Of a DNA stretch of 64,000 bases, positions 20,600-30,149 are shown piece after piece. The notes beneath the pieces were generated by a model. The model ran no database searches, was not told the origin of the DNA, and saw only the letters and a program-made list of their open reading frames with translations. Position numbers and translations under genes: made by a program. Source of the DNA: Leptodactylus fallax (taxonomy: Eukaryota > Chordata > Amphibia > Anura > Leptodactylidae); NCBI GenBank assembly GCA_947044405.1, contig CAMRHE010000167.1:1-64000 (forward strand). The letters are read 5' to 3'. Numbering within the stretch: the stretch's first letter is position 1; each line of letters starts with the position of its first letter.

Positions 20600-22420
20600 A
20601 TGTCTATCAGCAGGGCATCTTCACTCAGGACGAGGTCCCGAACAAGCTGTTCCAGCAAGTCTTCAATAAAAGAATCTGCTGCTCTCGCTCGTGCAGAAGC
20701 TGAGGCGGCAAAAGTAAGATTGTCCTTTGCTTCACAAGAAATGCAACTGAAGCTAAGACAAGCAGATCAAGAAGCAGAGAAATCACGCTTGCAAGCAGAT
20801 CAAGAAGCAGAGAAAGCGCGTTTGCAAGCAGAAGGCGCACGTTTGCAAGCAGATCAAGAAGCAGAGAGAGCACGCTTGCAAGCAGATCGAGAGGCAGAGA
20901 GAGCACGCCTGCAGGCGACTCTGGAAAAACTGGCCGCAGAGAAAGAGGCAGCAGCCGCAATAGCCAAAGCAGAGTTCCTGGAAACCGTGGAGTTCCCCAA
21001 ATCTGAGAAACACAGCAGTGTACTGGGGCCAGACCTAGATCAACAAGATCCAGCACGGCGCGTCTCAGAATACGTCCACCAGCATTCCGGAACAGGCAAC
21101 AACCATGATTCACTTCATCAACCAGCCTATGCAGATTACAAGAGATCCAACCCTGATGAACTGCAGTACCGCAAACAGGAAAGTATGCAACAAAGCGATG
21201 TCGACCACAACTACCGATCTACAGAGCAGAAGACACAGCCTCAGCTACAATTAAAAGGGTCACCCTTCGCTTCAGAACGATATTATACAGACTATCCTAG
21301 GCCAGAAGCTCCCAAAAGGTATGGTGATACACCTCACTCACACCACATCAGCACACCAGCTCATATCGGCAATAACCAAGCCTCCATGGACTTTGCTAAG
21401 TTCTTTGCTAAACAAGAGCTGGTTACCAAAGGACTTGTAAAGTTCACTGACCGCGCTGAGAGCTACAGGTCATGGCGAGCCTCTTTCCAGAACGCCATCA
21501 AAGACTTGGATCTTTCTTGTAGTGAGGAGTTAGATCTCATGATAAAGTGGCTTGGGAGTGAGTCTGCTGAACACGCCAAAAGAATAAGAGACATTAACGT
21601 AAATTATCCTGACACGGGCCTAAAGATGGTATGGGAAAGGCTTGATGAGTTATTATGGGTCAATAGAAGCTATAGAAAATGCTTTATTTAAGAGAATTGA
21701 TAATTTTCCCAGAATAGTGAGTAAAGGAGGTTACCAGAAGCTCAGGGAGCTGAGTGACTTGTTAATGGAGGTATGGGTTGCTCAAGCAGAAGGAGATCTA
21801 CCAGGCCTGGCATTTCTGAACACTGCCAGGGGTGTCAATCCAATTGTTCAGAAGCTCCCATATAACCTACAGGAGAAGTGGATCATGCATGGATCCCGTT
21901 ATAAACAGGTTAACAATGTACCATTCCCTCCTTTCTCTGTGTTTGTAGACTTTGTCAGACAACAGGCGAGAATTAGGAATGATCCTAGCTTTGATTTTAC
22001 TTTGTCATGTTCCACTGCCCCTGGTGTCAAATCTTATAAAACACCGGTGGCAGTTCACAAAACTAATGTTACCTCCACAGGTTCTTCTTACAGAACGTTC
22101 AAGTCTTCTCAAGAAGAGAACAGACCTAAGGATCTCAGCAAGCAGTGTCCCTTACATAAGAAACCACATCCTCTACTAAAATGCAGAGCCTTCAGGGAGA
22201 AGTCTCTGGAGGACCGGAAGAGTTTCCTCAAGGAAAACAACATCTGCTTCAGATGCTGCGCTACAACGTCACACTTCGCCAGGAACTGTGAGGTCAGTGT
22301 CAAATGCACAGAATGTGGTAGCACAGAACACAACACGGCTTTACACCCTGGACCACCCTCACAGATGTCATCGCAAGCTGAGGAGCCATTAGTACAGCAG
22401 ATGGACACTGACGCAATAGA
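20600..22420 (+). pseudogene. gag: BEL/Pao gag with coiled coil and zinc knuckles, one frameshift
   Basis: The product starts MSISRASSLRTRSRTS. Residues about 25-120 are a long charged coiled coil with a repeated LQADQEAE/ARLQAD unit (repeat expansion visible at DNA level, 20750-20910). A capsid-like region follows (ITFSD-type core around 21420-21900). The frame shifts by one base at about 21650, where the first frame ends at 21691 and the next starts. Downstream are C/H-rich motifs (CPLHKKPHPLLKC, CFRCCATTSHFARNC, CTECGSTEHNTALH) typical of BEL gag. Confidence 0.85.
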
Positions 22421-22439
22421 CACCCCGATAGTCAGCTCT

Positions 22440-23204
22440 CATTGTACAGAGATCTGTAAAGGATTTGTAGGAGGAAAGTCCTGCTCAAAAATCTGCCTTG
22501 TGAGAGTCTATCCGGCAGGTCACCGAGATAAGGCTATTAAGATATATGTAATCTTGGATGACCAAAGCAATAGGTCTTTAGCTAAGTCCACCTTCTTTGA
22601 CACCTTTAACATAGTAGGCCCCGGTTCTCCCTACTCCTTAAGGACATGTGCAGGTACTGTCGAGACGGCGGGGAGAAAGGCGACTGGATACAAAGTAGAA
22701 TCCATGGACGGTCAGACCTGTTTATCTCTGCCAACCATACTGGAGTGCAACCAGATTCCCGACAACAGGTCAGAGATACCTATATCGGAGGTAGCAGCAC
22801 ACCACCCTCATTTGAAGCGTATAGCTCACCTGATACCACAACTGGACCCAGAGGCTCCAATAGTCCTACTCCTCGGAAGAGACATACTACGAGTCCACAA
22901 GGTTAGGGGACTAATTAACGGTCCCCAGAACGCTCCATATGCCCAGAGACTGGACCTAGGGTGGGTCATTGTAGGAGATGTCTGTCTAGGAGGAGCACAC
23001 AAGCCGACTTCAGTCAACAGTATGCTCACTTGCACACTTGAAAAGGGACGTCCTTCTCTCTTCCAGCCTTGTCCGAGTAGTTTCCTGGTAAAAGAGTTGC
23101 CACACAGTGCTCCCCTGCCTTGTCCTTTCGCAGGGTCTTACAGAGTCTTACAAGTCGAGCTTACCTACGGGACAGAAACCCTGCAAAGGTTGGCATCACT
23201 GTAG
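22440..23204 (+). pseudogene. BEL/Pao protease region, truncated before the reverse transcriptase
   Basis: Continuing in the gag downstream frame, ILDDQSNRSLAKSTFFDTF is the aspartic-protease active-site region, followed by the conserved LLGRDILRVHKVRG and GWVIVGD blocks that precede reverse transcriptase in BEL elements. At about 23130-23200 the sequence jumps to the linker before integrase, and this frame stops at 23204. About 2 kb expected for reverse transcriptase and RNase H is missing. Confidence 0.8.
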
Positions 23205-24621
23205 ACATGCTTTTACTGCTCCCAACTTAGAGAGGTCCAAGAACTTGATAATTCGCACAGTACAACATGAGTGTTATGCCAAAGAAATAGACCACCTCAA
23301 TAAAAAGCAATCCATTCCTAAGGACAGTGCTTTGAAGAAGCTTGATCCAATCATCGACCAAGATGGGTTGCTCAGAATAGGAGGCCGTCTTCATGAAGCC
23401 AAAGTGGAATTTATGGAAAAACATCCACTAATAATTCATGGACATCATCATGTCACAACGTTGCTTGTGCAACACCACCACATTCAAGTGAAGCACCAGG
23501 GCCGATTGTTTACTGAAGGGAATCTACGAGCTGCTGGACTGTGGATAGTTGGAGCAAAGAGATGTGTGAGCAAACTTATCTTCAACTGTGTTACTTGTCG
23601 CAAACTTCGTGGCAAGTTTCAGAATCCGAAGATGGCCAATCTCCCACCTGACAGACTCAGTACAGATCCTCCTTTCACTAACGTAGGTCTGGATGTATTC
23701 GGTCCTTGGTCTGTAGCTACACGGCATACTAGAGGAATCCATGTCAGTGCGAAACGCTGGGCAGTTCTGTTTACTTGTATGTCCAGCAGAGCTGTCCATA
23801 TAGAAGTGATTGAATCGATGGACACTTCAAGTTTCATAAACGCACTTCGACGGTTTATCGCCATCAGAGGGCCTGTAAAACATATTCGTTCTGACAGAGG
23901 TACAAATTTTGTTGGTGCAGTGAAAGAACTTCAAATTCCCTCCAACTTAGACACTACTAATGTGGAGAGATACTTAAGTGAGCAAGGATGCACCTGGACT
24001 TTCAATCCACCACATTCTTCTCACATGGGAGGTGCCTGGGAGAGAATGATAGGGATAGCACGCAGAATCTTGGACTCAATCTTCTTGCAAGTGGGGAGTA
24101 CAAGACTCACCCATGAGAGTTTAATGACATTCTTGGCAGAAGTTTCAGCCATCATGAATGCCAGACCATTAACTACGCTATCTAGCGGCTCTGGAGATTT
24201 GACTATTCTCACTCCTGCCATGTTGCTGACCCAGAAAACCAGTGTTCTGAGTGCACCATCTGGAGATTTTGGTGACAAAGACCTTTACAGACGACAATGG
24301 AGGCAAGTGCAAAGTCTCTCCAATGCTTTCTGGGACAGATGGAGGAAGCAGTACATCTCCACCTTACAACCAAGGAGGAAGTGGCAGACTAACAAGCGAA
24401 ACATTAGACCTGGAGACGTCATGCTCATGAAAGACAGCCAGTTGCACCGGAATGAGTGGCCACTGGGCCTCATCACTCAAACGATCCCAAGCAAAGATGG
24501 GAATGTACGTAAAGCTGAGGTCAAAGTGTGGAAGCTTGGCGAGAGTAAGCTATTCCTCAGGCCAGCAGCTGAGCTTGTTGTATTGTTTTCACAAGAGGAG
24601 CCTAATAGTGGCATCTCTTGA
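23107..24621 (+). CDS. BEL/Pao integrase-region frame (504 codons)
   Basis: After about 30 junction residues the protein reads NLERSKNLIIRTVQHECY, an HHCC zinc domain (HPLIIHGHHHVTTLLVQHHH ... CVTCRKLRG), and an integrase core with GLDVFGPW, HIRSDRGTNFVGA and GGAWERMIG as the D, D and E motifs. It ends in the DUF5641-type C-terminal domain (RRQWRQVQSLSNAFWDRWRK, RPGDVMLMKD). No stops interrupt it. It could supply integrase only if expressed as part of a polyprotein. Confidence 0.85.
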   Translation: MLPCLVLSQGLTESYKSSLPTGQKPCKGWHHCRHAFTAPNLERSKNLIIRTVQHECYAKEIDHLNKKQSIPKDSALKKLDPIIDQDGLLRIGGRLHEAKVEFMEKHPLIIHGHHHVTTLLVQHHHIQVKHQGRLFTEGNLRAAGLWIVGAKRCVSKLIFNCVTCRKLRGKFQNPKMANLPPDRLSTDPPFTNVGLDVFGPWSVATRHTRGIHVSAKRWAVLFTCMSSRAVHIEVIESMDTSSFINALRRFIAIRGPVKHIRSDRGTNFVGAVKELQIPSNLDTTNVERYLSEQGCTWTFNPPHSSHMGGAWERMIGIARRILDSIFLQVGSTRLTHESLMTFLAEVSAIMNARPLTTLSSGSGDLTILTPAMLLTQKTSVLSAPSGDFGDKDLYRRQWRQVQSLSNAFWDRWRKQYISTLQPRRKWQTNKRNIRPGDVMLMKDSQLHRNEWPLGLITQTIPSKDGNVRKAEVKVWKLGESKLFLRPAAELVVLFSQEEPNSGIS

Positions 24622-25260
24622 TACCAGACGGGGAGTGTTCTGCCCAATGGATCAGAATCTGATGTTAAAAGTGTATAATCTCATTTTACATACTTGTGTT
24701 AATGTATAGTCTAATTAGGTTATAGCACCATGTAGTGGCCTTTCAGTTACATTACCTGTTGAATTCTCCTTATGAAGCTATTGCATTATGGGAGCTACAA
24801 TGCACTATGGGTAAAGCAAGGCATTCTGGGAGCAAGAAACCTGCCCACAAGACATTGGGATGCCATGGGATGCTTGCACTACTCCACACTTGAGCTCCAT
24901 TATCCTTGTGCAAGCATATCTGTTTTACCAGAACATATCAACATATCATATCAATATCATCATCACATTACCATATTTACAACCTGTTGACCAATAAATT
25001 CTTAGACTACAGAAAAAACAGTCTGTTTATTTGGAAGACAGAGAAGGTTTATGCTGTATGTCAGACTGCACACTGAGAGAACGTGTAAGAAGACAGAACA
25101 TACACAGTGAAAAGTATGTGAAACCCTATATAAACCCTATATATTTTTTGGAAGTAGACTGCCTGAAGATTACATGTGTCTCAATGGGTTATCAATAGCC
25201 ACGTACACCTTCATGTAACTTTGTGACAAACACAAATTATCTTTTTTAAAAATACATTAA

Positions 25261-25476
25261 GGCTGAGGCCCCACCTTGCGGAAACGCAGCTTTTTTTGTT
25301 GCAGAATTTGCTGCATTTTTTTGAGCCAAAGCCAGCGTGGATTGAGAAGGGAGAAGTATAAGAAGCTTCCTATATATTTACAATTCCTTTTGCAGCCATT
25401 CTTGGCTTTGGCTCAAAAAACTGCAGCAAAATCTGCAACAAAAAAAGCTGTGTTTCCTCAATGTGGGGCCTCAGCC
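25261..25476. mobile_element. MITE with GGCTGAGGCCCCAC ends (216 bp)
   Basis: The ends GGCTGAGGCCCCAC and GTGGGGCCTCAGCC are perfect complements. Inner GCAGCTTTTTTTGTTGCAG pairs with CTGCAACAAAAAAAGCTG with small differences, so almost the whole element folds. The flanks are TTAA on the left and TAAA on the right, suggesting a piggyBac-type target site with one change. Confidence 0.75.
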
Positions 25477-25737
25477 TAAAACACATATTTGCACCTCAAA
25501 CTCCTATTCAATAGTACATTCACACAAAGCACATATAAAATAATAGATCAAGGCGTACACAATTTATATATACCACAAACCTCAACATCAACAAGAACTC
25601 GTACTCTCAAAAACACTGAAACAGAGGCCAAGTCGTATTTTATTGTCATCCTCCAATGTGTTAAAAATATATACTGCATATAGACTGTTACTGTGGTACT
25701 GAGTTCACAGAATACCGTATATAAAAATACAACTTAT

Positions 25738-25975
25738 GCTAGGTTCACACTAGTGTTTGGTTGTCCGTCATTTGGGTCCACATGGGGACCTGAATGACGG
25801 AGAGCCTGTCTACTTAAAAGGCGGTTACCTGACGACACCCACAGACCCCCTAGACTATAATGGGGTCCGTCGGGTGTCCTTGCAGGACTTTTCTCTCCGC
25901 CAATTTTAGACGGAATCTGCGGTGGAGTCTCCTATGTAGACTCCAATACAAATGTAAACCTAGCCTTAAAATTTC
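25738..25975. mobile_element. MITE (GCTAGGTTCACAC family)
   Basis: It starts TGCTAGGTTCACACTAGTG and ends AATGTAAACCTAGCCTTA. It is the same family as 15830-16030, sharing GGACTTTTCTCTCCGCCAATTTT. No coding capacity. Confidence 0.7.
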
Positions 25976-26894
25976 ATATATACAAAACTCAGCTTTTTTG
26001 TGATACCAGGACCATTTTTCTAGGTGATATAAAACCAGAGATACAGCCATTTAAAGTGACAATTCCCCTTTGGTAAATGCTTCAGCTCTTTCCCTAGTAA
26101 CAGCTCAATTAGGGGGTCTCTAGGGAGAATGTAACAGCATTTAAAAAAAAAAATAAAATAGGATAGGAAGATAGTATAATAAAGCATATTATAAAAATGG
26201 TCAACAAACACCCCCCAAAACAATAGTGAAAAAAGTTAGTTAAGGGAGTTACACGTTAATGAAAAAATGTAAACTCTTGCTCAAAAAAACACATATGAAA
26301 GATTTTTCGCTAACAGGACTGACTGTCAGTAAAAATTATGTTTAAACACTTAGACAAAATTAGATTATTGGCAATGAAAGGGTTAACTGTCCTTTGTCTG
26401 TATTACTGTAGCAGTCAGGCTCGCTCAGCACAGATATTCTCCTTCACTCCTATCTATGATTTCTATCACTAAACTGTGTTGTAACTCTCCTACTCCTAAG
26501 ATTGTCTAGCTCTATTGCAATTTGTAAGTTCTCTATATCATACGGTGAGACTAAAAACACATCCGTTCCCATCACGGAAATTCTTAGCATCCAATTCAAG
26601 TCCAATCTGTACTGTGTGAGCTCCTGAACCTCAACATATGCAGCAGAAGCAGGAACCGATCACAATTCTCAGAGTCTAATAAACTCAGTCTGTATTTTAT
26701 CTGTACAAAGAGACCAAGAACAGATAATTTAGTCACGGCATAGGCTCTCTTTTTGTACGTTTTTAGAATAATTTTATTTTATATTCACTTGACAAAATTC
26801 AACACAACCCTGTGAAGTAATGTACACTAGCAGCAGAAGTTACAATAACCTGCAGGTATACTGATGGTACCAATTAACAACACCAAAAAAATTA
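25976..26894. other. No gene seen
   Basis: AT-rich intergenic sequence. I saw no convincing coding frame, terminal repeat or tandem array here, only short A-runs near 26140 and 26280. Confidence 0.4.
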
Positions 26895-26899
26895 ATTTA

Positions 26900-27125
26900 A
26901 GGCCGTTGTGAAAACACGGTGTTTTGGCCTTGGCGTTTTACAGTACCTGCAAAGTTGATGGGATTCTGGCTAATCCCATCCACACCTTGCAGAAAAAAGT
27001 CCGCAACAGAAATACTGCGATTTCAAAAACGCTCGAGTTTTTGTAAATCGCAGCATGTCAATTATACCTACGGAAACGCTGCCTGATAGTAAACGAGGAT
27101 TTGGAGTGCGTAAATTATTACACCA
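26900..27125. mobile_element. MITE fragment (CCCCATGTAG-related)
   Basis: CGCAGCATGTCAATTATACCTACGG and the adjacent GATTTCAAAAACGCTCGAGTTTTTGTAAATC inverted repeat match the core of the elements at 17655-17935 and 60420-60990. The outer ends are diverged. Confidence 0.5.
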
Positions 27126-28519
27126 CAGTCTAAGAACTGACAGTAATATTAGTTGAGGATTGAGTGAATTAAACTACGTAGTATCCCAATACCGACTAAG
27201 AAGAGCTGGTGTGTATAGTGCTTCTATAGGAAGATGTGTTATTGAAGGCACTTTGGCTACAATAATGCCCAGGGTGTGCACATTTGTATTTCTTTTTAGC
27301 CCTTCTATGCAATATACAAATATTAGCCTCACCATTAAGAGAGTTGGAATGTAAATAATTTCTTTCCTCCTCCGGTGACATTGCTTTTGCATTATATATA
27401 AAGGTAGCCTGATATCCCCCATAATCAAACCTATTGGGTGGACAGTTTGTAACCCGTTTTTTTTTTTTTTAATATCTAATAAACTTTGTTTTTATAGTGT
27501 CTAACCAGGCACTTAATTTATACTTATGGTACTTTTTATATTTCCTTATACGGAGCTGTATAAGGTGTCTTTTTTGTGGGGCAAGTTGTACTTTTTATTT
27601 ATATAATTTCGGGGATTGTCGGCTGTTTTGATCACTGTTTATACAATTTTCTTTTGGGGGAGGTAAAAATGTAAATAAAAAGTGGTTTCTCCATTTTGAT
27701 TTTTTTCCTGCTACCGCACTCACTGTATGGGAGAAATATTTTATATGTTTATAGTTTAAGCATTTTCAGATAAGGAGATGCTTAATTTATTTATGCTTCT
27801 TTTTATTTGTGATCTAGGGAAAGGGAGATGATTTTAATATTTTTTTTTTTTATTTTGTTTATTTTCATAAAAAATTTTTTTATTTATTTTTATTTATTTA
27901 TTTTATTTATTTATTTATTTATTTTACTTTTTTATTATTTTTATTTCCTACCCCCTAAGGGGCTTGAATTTTAGTTGGTCTAAAAACCAGTACAATATAC
28001 TGCTATACTTTTATAGAAAAAAAAAGAGGTAGTATTAGTGTATATTACTTCACTGGGTTTTGGTTTGAAAGGGAAAAAAATAGCCAAATTACATTAGAAA
28101 TGTATAAAAAGAGTACATTAAATTAAATTTAAGTCATCTTCACCGCTCCTTACTATAATAGACACATTTCCCCGATTGTATTATCTGTGTATTATTTCCT
28201 ATTTATCATATCAATATGACTGCCTGAGACCCTATCTCTCTAATCTCTCCCCAAAATGGACATCAGTGACCTGAGACCTTCAGTCCATACAAGTGGCTGT
28301 CCCTTATCATGAGGGCTGCTGTAATGCATTATCAGTGAACCTGCCTGATCCTCAAGGTGATCCCTTTACTGTGCCTTCTCCATCCATTTATATGGGGGCA
28401 GCCATTTTAGTCCATAATTTGGAATGAACCAAAGCAAAATGGTTCACTCCTCTCTACTCTGAACACTCTATTATGTCTTTATTTTGCACAAGTGCCCAGT
28501 GCTAAACATAATATGCCAT
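27126..28519. other. No gene seen; AT-rich DNA with a TTTA microsatellite
   Basis: A long T/A-rich stretch (27835-27945) includes TTTATTTATTTATTTATTTA. The rest has no open frame or repeat structure I could support. Confidence 0.5.
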
Positions 28520-29110
28520 GTATAGTCTGACAAGTGATTTGTAAAGTGGTATAACTATGTTCACAGCATGCATATCCATGCCTCTTTTGATAAACCCCAT
28601 GATCTGATTTGCCTTGGTAGCAGCTACCTGGCACTGACTGCTACAGTTAACCTTACTTTCAATTACATTTTTTTGTCCTTTCCGTATGATTTTTGCCCAG
28701 CGTTATCCCATTTAGTAAGTAATATTGGCTTTCATTCTCCATTCCCATGTGTACAACGTTACATTTATCAGTATTAAACCTCACTTGACACTTCTCTGTA
28801 TCACTTTACTATCTTTTTCGTGTTAATCGCTTTATACAGTTTAGTATCCTCTGAAAAAGTTTACATTTTACTTCTATCAGGTCATTTCTAAATGTATATT
28901 GGAGAACAGGGCCCAATAATGCCCCCTTGTGGATCCCCACTAGAGTATCCCACATAACACTGCCAGCCACGTAGTGCCGCCAATTAGTACCAGACGGTAG
29001 TAAGTAGTAGCTATATGACTTATCTCTGCTGGCCCCTCTTCTCTCTGACATGGAAGATAAATGTGAACAGTCCCAAGAGTCACCCATATATATCTTCCAA
29101 GACAAGCGCT
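28520..29110 (-). pseudogene. CR1/Rex-like non-LTR retrotransposon fragment (reverse transcriptase)
   Basis: On the minus strand an interrupted frame reads a VTSGVPQGS-like block (HYVAGSVMWDTLVGIHKGALLGPVLQYTF), then NDLIEV and, further down, a YYLLNGITLG-type block and an IxLYKSLVRPxLEY-like end. These are the late reverse-transcriptase motifs of CR1/Rex-type LINEs. Many stops and shifts show it is old. A plus-strand relative is at 32041-32830. Confidence 0.65.
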
Positions 29111-29289
29111 GATATCTATGCTCTGCACAAGCAACAGAGGATTACGTTGCCCTTGTTTTCCTGCATTTAACCCCAAACTACAGATTTTGCACTGTGAAGT
29201 ATAGTAGAGAATGGCCAAGAAGAGAAAAATGGTGTCTGGTGTCTTGTCTTGCACACAAGAACATACAAGAACATTGTATATAACACCAT

Positions 29290-29340
29290 GTCTGAAGAAG
29301 AGAGCTAGACTCTCGAAAGCTTACTATCAAATATACTCAG
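29290..29340 (+). other. Hammerhead-like core in a repeat end (weak)
   Basis: CTGAAGA (29292-29298), then a GAGAG/CTCTC stem with a 5-base loop (29300-29314), then GAAA (29315-29318) resembles the hammerhead ribozyme core CUGANGA-stem II-GAAA. There is one extra A (29299) before stem II, and I could not draw a firm stem III or cleavage site. Degenerate hammerhead cores are known in amphibian repeats and Penelope-like elements. Confidence 0.25.
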
Positions 29341-29739
29341 TTAGCCTCTAAAAGGTATCGCCTGATTTCTTCACTCTTCCACTACTTTCTATGGCTAATA
29401 TGCTACAACATTATACTACAAATAAAATCATAGTCATTGATTTTCATTGGAACTACTGCTGATATGGGGTGGGGACACCAAATGTAGGACCACCCATGAG
29501 GATCTGGTCACGATTAAAAAAGCTCCATGTACATAAGAAGACCCCAATATTATAAATGGCATATGGTAGATGGGGAGTCCTATTACAGATGTTTGCTTAA
29601 CATGTCTCTTCTACTCAAGATTTTCTGTTCTTCAGATTTGTAATAGTGCGTAGTCAACTTTATAAAGAAAACTTTTTTGCCTCACTATTCTAATACTATG
29701 GACATGCCATAAATACTTTAGATAGGAATAACCCTTTAA

Positions 29740-29883
29740 AGTGGTTGTCCACTCCTGTCTATGTGTCCTGTCTGGTATTAGAGTTCAGTTCCGATGTAGT
29801 GAAGCAAAACTGCAATACCAGACACAATCCTTGGAGATGTGGAAGCAGCCATGTTTTTCTTTTCATTTAACACGCATATTTCT
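29740..29883. mobile_element. Short MITE-like repeat between TTAA sites
   Basis: TTAA at 29736-29739 and 29884-29887 bounds a 144-bp segment starting AGTGGTTGTCCACTCC with GCAATACCAGACAC inside. It resembles a common amphibian TTAA-flanked repeat. Terminal symmetry is weak. It lies just past the predicted polyadenylation site of gene 1. Confidence 0.4.
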
Positions 29884-29910
29884 TTAAGAGAATGGAACAC
29901 AATAAGCAAT

Positions 29911-30069
29911 GTGCTGATCTATTCTACTTTATTGGTTGTGAGACATGGAAAGAAGTGAAATCATTGTCAGAGAATATGAGGATTCATGTAAGAAGAGGAG
30001 GCAAAATCATCAGGGGGGAAATTCAGTCCGAGGACTCCTCATATCCTGGTCAGGAATCCATTGCTGAGC
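29911..30069 (-). other. Predicted terminal (3' UTR) exon of secreted-protein gene 1
   Basis: On the minus strand a pyrimidine-rich tract ending TTTTTTATCCTCTAG at 30070 makes a good splice acceptor. About 140 bases on, AATAAA (29933-29928) is followed by a CA some 17 bases further and then a TTGCTTATTGTG GU-type element, the arrangement of a vertebrate polyadenylation site. It pairs with the donor CCAG/GTAAAA at the end of exon 3 (33245/33244). It carries no coding sequence because the stop is in exon 3. The link between exon 3 and this exon is inferred. Confidence 0.55.
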
Positions 30070-30149
30070 CTAGAGGATAAAAAAGAAGATGAAACTGTAA
30101 TTTATTTACTATTAAAATGTGTGAAAAAAATGGATTAGTGTGGGTGTGG

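Larger units (their letters stand above)
19922..25100 (+). mobile_element. BEL/Pao LTR retrotransposon without reverse transcriptase (5179 bp)
   Basis: Two 465-bp LTRs (19922-20386, 24636-25100) begin TGTTCTGCCC and end AGACAGAACA. They differ at very few positions (C/A near 20092 versus 24806). The flanks are TACAC on both sides, an exact 5-bp duplication. Internal parts read gag, protease and integrase, but the reverse transcriptase and RNase H block is missing. A purine tract (GACGGGGAG) precedes the 3' LTR. No convincing TGG primer site directly follows the 5' LTR. Confidence 0.95.

Noticed and set aside
20625..21113. Leucine-rich minus-strand frame opposite BEL gag
   Set aside because: Antisense shadow of the coiled-coil repeat.
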